Below, piece by piece: positions 8,797 to 13,500 of a stretch of 13,500 nt of DNA. A program made the translations under genes and the position numbers. Each line of letters starts with the position of its first letter. The stretch's first letter is position 1. This stretch comes from Chrysomallon squamiferum (lineage: Eukaryota; Mollusca; Gastropoda; Neomphalida; Peltospiridae). The notes under the pieces were generated by a model, which made no database searches, was not told the origin of the DNA, and worked only from the letters and a program-made list of their open reading frames with translations. The stretch spans positions 3,886,887-3,900,386 of the forward strand of contig CM022666.1 in NCBI GenBank assembly GCA_012295275.1, given 5' to 3'.

Positions 8797-8990
8797 CTAA
8801 AACAAAAATTTAACAGTCTCTTTTCTGTATGTTTTGATTTATTACTTTTATATATCAGTAATAAATATTTCATTTTAAGTAACTGCATTGCCCATTACTC
8901 CTTACCTCCATTAATACCCCCAAAAAAGAACGTCGAATGTAAAAGTGCACTTACTTTTTAAATCTTGTTAATACTTCCCGCCATTGTGAT
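8797..8990 (-). promoter_or_regulatory. MIS12 leader exon, leader intron and promoter element
   Basis: Upstream of the main ATG is a clear acceptor (TTTTTGTTTTAG at 8797-8808), and a donor GGAG|GTAAGG lies at 8905, implying a 109-nt leader intron (8797-8905). The upstream exon contains TTCCCGCC on the plus strand (8975-8982; GGCGGGAA on the coding strand), an E2F-type site overlapping an ATGGCGG YY1/TISU-like motif (8978-8984). That ATG opens a nine-codon upstream frame (MAGSINKI, stop at 8958-8960). An alternative donor AAAA|GTAAGTG lies at 8954. The transcription start itself is not visible. Confidence 0.55.
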
Positions 8991-8999
8991 AATAATTCA

Positions 9000-9465
9000 A
9001 AAGAGTTACTCCCCTTATCGAAATTATATAAATTAAAATGAATAAAGTATATAAAATAATGATAATAAAAACCAGTGTCTTTTTCCCCTTTTTCTTCGAG
9101 GATTTTATTATTTATTTATTTTGCTAGTTTGTTTCATTTTCTTCCACGATTGATTTTTATTGTTGTTGTTTTTACCTTGTTCGCACTCCTTTTCAACACT
9201 ACGTTTTCACAGAAAATATTGATACATAATTAAATAAGTTCGAACTTCAGATACATTTCTTAAATAGTAAATGATACATAAATAGTGACAAATGTTTCAC
9301 TCTATATTGGAAAGTTAATTTAATTTAGTTAATCAAGACTCCTTACATATATAACACACAGACTAAAGAAGATGGGGGAAAAAAAAGAAGAAAAAGGGAG
9401 TATAAGGAGAAATTCAAAAGCAAAGATACGTAAAAAGAAGAAATCCACATAAGAATGGAAAAAAA

Positions 9466-9466
<1 letters not shown>
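9000..9466. other. Intergenic sequence upstream of MIS12
   Basis: AT-rich, with no coding exon, RNA gene or repeat structure I can support. A purine-rich patch (AGAAGAAAAAGGGAG and similar) lies at about 9365-9445. Confidence 0.5.

Positions 9467-9515
<49 letters not shown>
9467..9515. repeat. (ATT)16 microsatellite
   Basis: Perfect ATT trinucleotide array of 49 bases. The hydrophobic frame through it on the minus strand (poly-Ile) is a by-product of the repeat. Confidence 0.97.
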
Positions 9516-9614
9516 GTTTATCATTATTATATAATAAGTGCAAAATAAGTCCATTAATATAGTATTAATATAATCATAAAAATTCATTTCAAACTCTTTT
9601 CCGAGTGACTTTAT

Positions 9615-9745
9615 TAAAATATTAATACAAAGACACATACATACTAAAATATATGCATACATAAATACACGTCTGAATACATACATAAATTTGATAAATA
9701 TATATACATACATATACACGTACACATGTATAAACGTACGCATGA
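9615..9745. repeat. Degenerate ACAT/TATACA tract
   Basis: Runs of ACATACATA, ATACATACATAAAT, ACATACATATACACG and ACACATG make a decayed tetranucleotide tract. Related strand-reversed TGTA/TATG sequence appears at 10858-10950 and 11655-11740. Confidence 0.65.
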
Positions 9746-9820
9746 ACATGCTTGTGTTCATGAAACAGCAGTTAAAAATAAATAGCTGCAGGAAACTTGT
9801 CTTTATATGGTTTACGAACA

Positions 9821-10092
9821 TCTTTCTTTCTTTCTTTTTTTTTTTTTTTTTTTTTTTTTTTTGTTTATCAACAATTATTATTGTTTATAATTTTTTAGTT
9901 ATTAATATTATTATTATTTTATTTTATTTTATATATATGTGTGTGTGTTCATTTATTTTTATCTTATTATATATATAATTATTATTTCTTATTTACTTAT
10001 TTATTTTATTTATTTTTTTTATACATATATTTTTTTTAATTATTATTTTTATTATTTTACTTTATTTATTTATTTATTTTTTTTTTTTTTTG
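9821..10092. repeat. (TTTC)n, T28 and TTTA/TTAT low-complexity block
   Basis: TTTC repeats at 9821-9834 run into 28 T (9835-9862), then about 230 bases of nearly pure A/T sequence with a short TG run (9937-9948), TTTA repeats and a T run at about 10078-10091. Open frames here encode only Phe/Ile/Tyr-rich sequence and are not genes. Confidence 0.9.
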
Positions 10093-10164
10093 GTTTTGTC
10101 TCCTTGATTTTTCCGTCTGAATATTTTATCATTTCAGAAAATGAAGGAGGGAAAAAAAGTTAAA

Positions 10165-10310
10165 GCAGGATTCCAGCTACGACCTTTTGCTTATTTCAGC
10201 CAGTTCTCCATAACGACCGGTATATTAAAGGTCGTGTAGTACCCGAATTTAGTCATGTGTTTATGCATGCAAGGGCGTATTAAGATTTGTTTAACGGGGG
10301 GGGGGGCAAA
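10165..10310. repeat. Less AT-rich block with ACGACC repeats and a G11 run
   Basis: ACGACC occurs at 10179-10184 and 10213-10218, and its complement GGTCGT at 10230-10235, making a possible 6-bp-arm hairpin. It is followed by AGGGCGTATTAAG and eleven G (10296-10306). The composition break suggests a decayed interspersed element, but I cannot name it. Confidence 0.35.
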
Positions 10311-10397
10311 ACACATGAATCCAGTTTACTAAAACTGTTTCAATCTGTATAATATTGTCGGTGCAGTGAATCTTTTACCATAGGGTAGTAAAATACT

Positions 10398-10864
10398 TGG
10401 AAAACACTTATATAAATAAGGTTGATGTATATGTTTTTATTTGTGAAACGCACTTACATAATTAAGTACGATGTAAATGTTTTTTATTTGTGAAATGCAC
10501 TTACTTAATTAAGTACAATGTATATGTATTTATGTGTGAAATACTCTTATATAATTAAGTGTGATTTATCTGTTTTTATTTGTGAAATGCACGTACGTAA
10601 TTTAGTGTGATGCATGTGTTTTTATGCGTGAAATGTACTTATATAGTTAACTACGTTGCATATGTTTTTGGGTGTGAAATGCACTTACATAATTAAGTAC
10701 AATGCATATGTTTTTATTTGTGAAATTCACTTACGTAATTAAGTACGATGTATATGTATTTATGTGTGAAATGCACTTACATAATTAAGCGTAATGCATA
10801 TTTTTGGGCGTGTGAAATGCACATATATAATTAAGTACAATGCACATGTTCTTATGTGTGTATC
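10398..10864. repeat. 46-bp minisatellite, about ten copies
   Basis: The anchor GTGAA recurs at 10443, 10490, 10536, 10582, 10628, 10674, 10720, 10766 and 10812, with a degenerate copy before (about 10398) and a partial one after (10858). Spacing is 46 bases, once 47. Each unit holds GTGAAATGCACTTAC and then a TAATTAAGTAC core. In copy two the core is the perfect palindrome TACTTAATTAAGTA. Unit ends alternate between TTTATTTG, TTTATGTG and TTTTGGG types. Confidence 0.95.
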
Positions 10865-12320
10865 TGGTTGCATACGCGCTCTTTGTATGTGGGTATGTAC
10901 GTTTGTGCGTAAGGCCTAAGTATGTATACATTTAAGTATGCATATGTGAATGCTCATCCATTCATCTATTTCTTTCTATTTCTGTTTTTCTTCCTTTGAA
11001 TCTGCCTCTCACGTATCACTATCTGTAAATATATATCTGTATGTATGTAATTCCATGCTGATGAAAGAGATAAAAGTAGTATTTTAAGGTGGAATCAGAA
11101 ACTTTTACCTCCCACCATAATTACAAATATGACTCGACTGATGAGTTATCGTCTTAAATAGAAAAGAAACAAAACGTGCTGTTAAATAACAAAAAAAAAA
11201 AAAAAAAAAAATCATTAATTCATTCATAACCGAGGACACATGAAACAAAGCAGTACTATTTTAAATAACTTCATTCATCAGAAGAAAAAATTAAATACTG
11301 AATTTATAAATATGCATTGATTTTTAAATCCACTAATTCGCGAGAATGATTACAATAAATAGAAGCGTAAATGACTGACAATGCAAAATATATATATATA
11401 TATATTTTTTTTCGTTCTCTCTTTATTTTAAATCTTAAAATACATGATTTCACCCAAAAACCTTATACATTTATCTGAAATAATGTTATTTATTCTCTTT
11501 TACTGGGGATATTTCGATTTATTATCGTTGTTACTATTATTAATTATTTTAAATTATTTTTAGTGATATCTGTATTTTTGCTATAACATTCTGAAACAGG
11601 ATTCAACTCTTACTGAAAACTGTCTACTTTCTTTTTCTTTATTTTAAATATTTGTAATGTATGTACATGTGTGTGTTCGAACTTTTATATATGTTTGTAT
11701 GTGTGTGTGGCTATGTATGCCTGCATGTAAGTATGTGACGTATAATTTATTTTAATAATCAAAGACACTGTTATTTCCTATTTGAAATTTGAAAACAATT
11801 TCTTTCGATATTATAACTCAGTAATATTTATCTAATTAATCCACTGAACGCAATCCTTATTAGGTGTCTTTACATTTTTCTCAATCTAACCATTGCTCAA
11901 TTACACTAGATCGACATCGAAAACACGTATCTTTTTCTTTCACTGGCAAGATTACTGAAACACTATGATAACCGGTAAACATTTTAAATTTTTTATTTTT
12001 ATGCACCCCCACCAGTTGTTTTCTTGTTTCGCCATTTCAATGAGTCCTTGATCTAATAATTATTGTTTTAATTCATGTGATGAGGTGCTAAATATTCCAT
12101 TTCTGCCCGAATATCCTGATCCTTCTTCAGAGTTTACAGCGACTACACGAGAGCAGACAATCTAGAGCAAACAGCAGCGCATAACATTAAGATCAATATC
12201 AACAGACCCTCTACCCGTTACGATATATTTACGGTTGGATTTCCCCAAAGTTAACTAATAAACAGCTTGTTGACTCGCTTCACTTAGCGAACGAGTGCGG
12301 GGGATTCCCAAGCGTAATGG
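10865..12320. other. Intergenic sequence right of the minisatellite
   Basis: No supportable exon or RNA gene. It holds degenerate TATG tracts (10870-10950, 11035-11050, 11655-11740), A21 at 11191-11211 and (TA)n at 11389-11405. A G+C-richer piece from about 12120 to 12320 contains the hairpin ACTCG (12273-12277) with CGAGT (12292-12296). That piece may be the upstream part of the promoter at 12320-12590. Confidence 0.5.
11191..11211. repeat. A21 homopolymer
   Basis: Uninterrupted run of 21 A after AAATAAC. It could be the tail of a retroposed sequence on the plus strand, but no element body or target duplication was recognised. Confidence 0.95.
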
Positions 12321-12346
12321 TGACATCATGAAAGTCACGTGATGTC
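12320..12346 (+). promoter_or_regulatory. CRE-like plus E-box inverted repeat
   Basis: TGACATCA (12321-12328, one base from the CRE TGACGTCA) precedes a TCACGTGA E-box (12335-12342, USF/MITF/TFE type). The outer arms GACATCA (12322-12328) and TGATGTC (12340-12346) are exact reverse complements. It lies about 230 bases before the YY1-type element of the right-hand gene. Confidence 0.45.
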
Positions 12347-12540
12347 TGCTCCTGAAATGAACACGAGAAATTCCGTTTTAATGTTGGTATATTAATGATA
12401 CAGAAAAAGATCGAAATGAACAAACTTGCTTAAAATATTTGCATGACATAAAATAAAACAAGAAAAATAAAATCAGAATCAAATTCTTAATTTTAAGAAA
12501 GAACAGCAAGATACAGCGCTATTAATGCTATCCCACCATT

Positions 12541-12591
12541 CATTGGACTGATTTCCTCTCAAAATATTCATCATGGCGGACTAGACGACAG
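12541..12591 (+). promoter_or_regulatory. Putative core promoter and leader exon of an unidentified plus-strand gene
   Basis: An inverted CCAAT box (ATTGG, 12542-12546) is followed by TCATGGCGGAC (12571-12581), a YY1/TISU-like element that usually sits at or just after a start site. Then comes a donor CAG|GTAGTG at 12591-12592. The ATG in the element reads only M-A-D before TAG, so it is not the main start. A leader exon from about 12565 to 12591 is inferred. Confidence 0.4.
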
Positions 12592-12937
12592 GTAGTGTAA
12601 CAGTTTTAAGAATTTTAATTTGTTGTAGTGTTTTGGTTATATTAAATAGTATTTTATTATTGAAGACAGGATGGTTTATTCGATATTATTATTATACTCG
12701 ACTGTGATAAACAGTGCATTGATAGTTTGGCCACGATTACCCGTAGTCTGTTAGCAGAAATTCCCGTAAAAACTCTTCCATTCATTAAAGTGGTACACTG
12801 ACGTTGCAGGCTTTTTACGTTTTGACGATTCATACATTTAGTTCGTTTAACGCTATTTTTCAAGATATAGGTTATATGTAGTTTCTTAGATATTTTTCTC
12901 TATTTAAAATATTTCTGATTTAAAAACAAATTAACTT

Positions 12938-12969
12938 ATGTCGGAAGTGCAACCCCCGTCAAAAAATAG
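12938..12969 (+). CDS. Possible small first coding exon (MSEVQPPSKN), unidentified
   Basis: ATG at 12938 opens ten clean codons (M-S-E-V-Q-P-P-S-K-N) and then AG|GTGATC, an acceptable donor; without splicing the frame stops after one more codon. The peptide looks like a natural N-terminus and the local sequence is G+C-richer than its flanks. There is no homology I recognise, the Kozak context is weak (C at -3), and it competes with the candidate at 13403. Speculative. Confidence 0.2.
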
Positions 12970-13302
12970 GTGATCGCATTGTGATCGTGTGTGCGAATTT
13001 TAATATTTTGTTAAGCTGCAGATCTTATCATTTCGTTAATATTTTGGTTTGACAGCGTCATAAACATTGTTTAAGTATTTTAACTAGTGAATTAAAAAAT
13101 AATAATCTTTATCGCTTGTCTATATAGCAGAGATTAAGAATATATATATATTTTTTAATTTTGCGATAAAATGGTATCTTCCATTTCGTTGATGCAGTTG
13201 GTCACTTGAGTGGGTGTTCCTAGTCTCTTGGTAACTGTGATGCCAGAGATCTCTCAGACCATAGCATTGTTCACAGAGTACAGTTAATTTTATTTTTTCA
13301 AG

Positions 13303-13413
13303 TTACAAATTTTGGTAGAGCAGCTTTGAATACAGAAACTACACAAAGCAAAGCGTGGGATGATACAAAAAACTATTGATTTTGGTTCAGAAGTTTGCCA
13401 GTATGGTTAAGAT
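13303..13413 (+). other. Possible 5' exon of an unidentified plus-strand gene, ATG at 13403
   Basis: A good acceptor (TTTTATTTTTTCAAG ending at 13302) and a strong donor (AT|GTAAGTG at 13414) bracket 111 bases. ATG at 13403 (AGTATGG, A at -3 and G at +4) would give M-V-K plus the first two bases of the next codon (Ile or Met) before the intron; an in-frame stop lies upstream. An earlier ATG near 13360 opens a 16-codon frame that ends at TAA and overlaps this start, which weakens the call. The gene continues beyond the window and cannot be named. Confidence 0.3.
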
Positions 13414-13500
13414 GTAAGTGATCTTTTGTACCATATGTTCATAATTTGTCTCGTTCGGCTGGGTCCTTTTATTTGAGAAGAACAATCTTTTGATGAAATT

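Noticed and set aside
8664-8888. 74-codon minus-strand open frame overlapping MIS12 exon 1
   Set aside because: It is a different frame across coding exon 1 and the leader intron; the frame with YETQYLGFTP is the real one.
9343-9821. Two overlapping minus-strand frames with poly-Ile and Tyr/Val/Met-rich segments
   Set aside because: They are translations of the (ATT)16 microsatellite and ACAT-type tract, not genes, despite looking membrane-like.
9691-10163. Two plus-strand Phe/Tyr/Ile-rich frames resembling membrane proteins
   Set aside because: They translate T28 and TTTA/TTAT low-complexity sequence; no start context or homology.
10398-10864. CRISPR array
   Set aside because: The 46-bp units are head-to-tail with no unique spacers, in a eukaryotic intron/exon context; this is a minisatellite.
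11995-12130. Possible retroelement 3' end (CTGAAGAAGGATCAGGATAT on the minus strand)
   Set aside because: The phrase recalls repeat-family sequence, but no coding, tail or duplicated target site supports it.
12657-12863. 68-codon minus-strand open frame with basic residues
   Set aside because: Its composition is more varied than the others, but no family, splice site or conserved motif could be recognised and it lies antisense to the putative 5' region of the right-hand gene.

Overview
This is a strongly AT-rich animal nuclear segment with split genes, GT-AG introns, abundant microsatellites, long homopolymer runs and a small minisatellite. It carries no bacterial or viral gene organisation. 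The split genes, degenerate ACAT/TATG tracts, long A/T-rich untranslated regions and a tRNA-like SINE fragment fit an invertebrate. I favour a mollusc, perhaps a cephalopod, but the exact taxon is inference.

Layout from left to right. (1) Positions 1-435 hold the 3' end of a plus-strand FIS1 (mitochondrial fission 1) gene: a splice donor right at the window edge, a short intron filled by a (TG)26(GA)13 microsatellite, and the last coding exon for the tail anchor. A long 3'UTR with serial AATAAA signals follows, perhaps reaching about 3060. (2) About 3060-4440 is non-coding sequence between convergent genes. (3) Positions 4732-8790, with an untranslated leader to about 8990, hold a complete minus-strand MIS12 kinetochore gene. 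I assembled it from seven coding exons with matching phases, giving 248 aa from the main ATG. Its last exon is tiny (17 codons) and is only recognisable by its splice sites and its match to the basic C-terminus of MIS12. (4) About 9000-12540 is intergenic: an (ATT)16 microsatellite, a T28 tract, a 46-bp minisatellite at 10398-10864 with hints of a 138-bp higher-order period, and degenerate TATG-type tracts. (5) About 12320-13500 looks like the promoter and 5' end of an unidentified plus-strand gene leaving the window: a CRE-like/E-box inverted repeat, CCAAT box, YY1-type ATGGCGG element, and several donor-flanked leader or first-exon candidates. I could not recognise the product.

FIS1 and MIS12 are tail to tail. 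MIS12 and the unidentified right-hand gene are head to head, about 3.6 kb apart. The two recognised genes act in different places (mitochondrial outer membrane; kinetochore), and nothing suggests a joint pathway. No novel multi-gene system is visible. The most useful results are the full MIS12 exon structure, its cryptic terminal exon and alternative starts, and the promoter and repeat elements described below.
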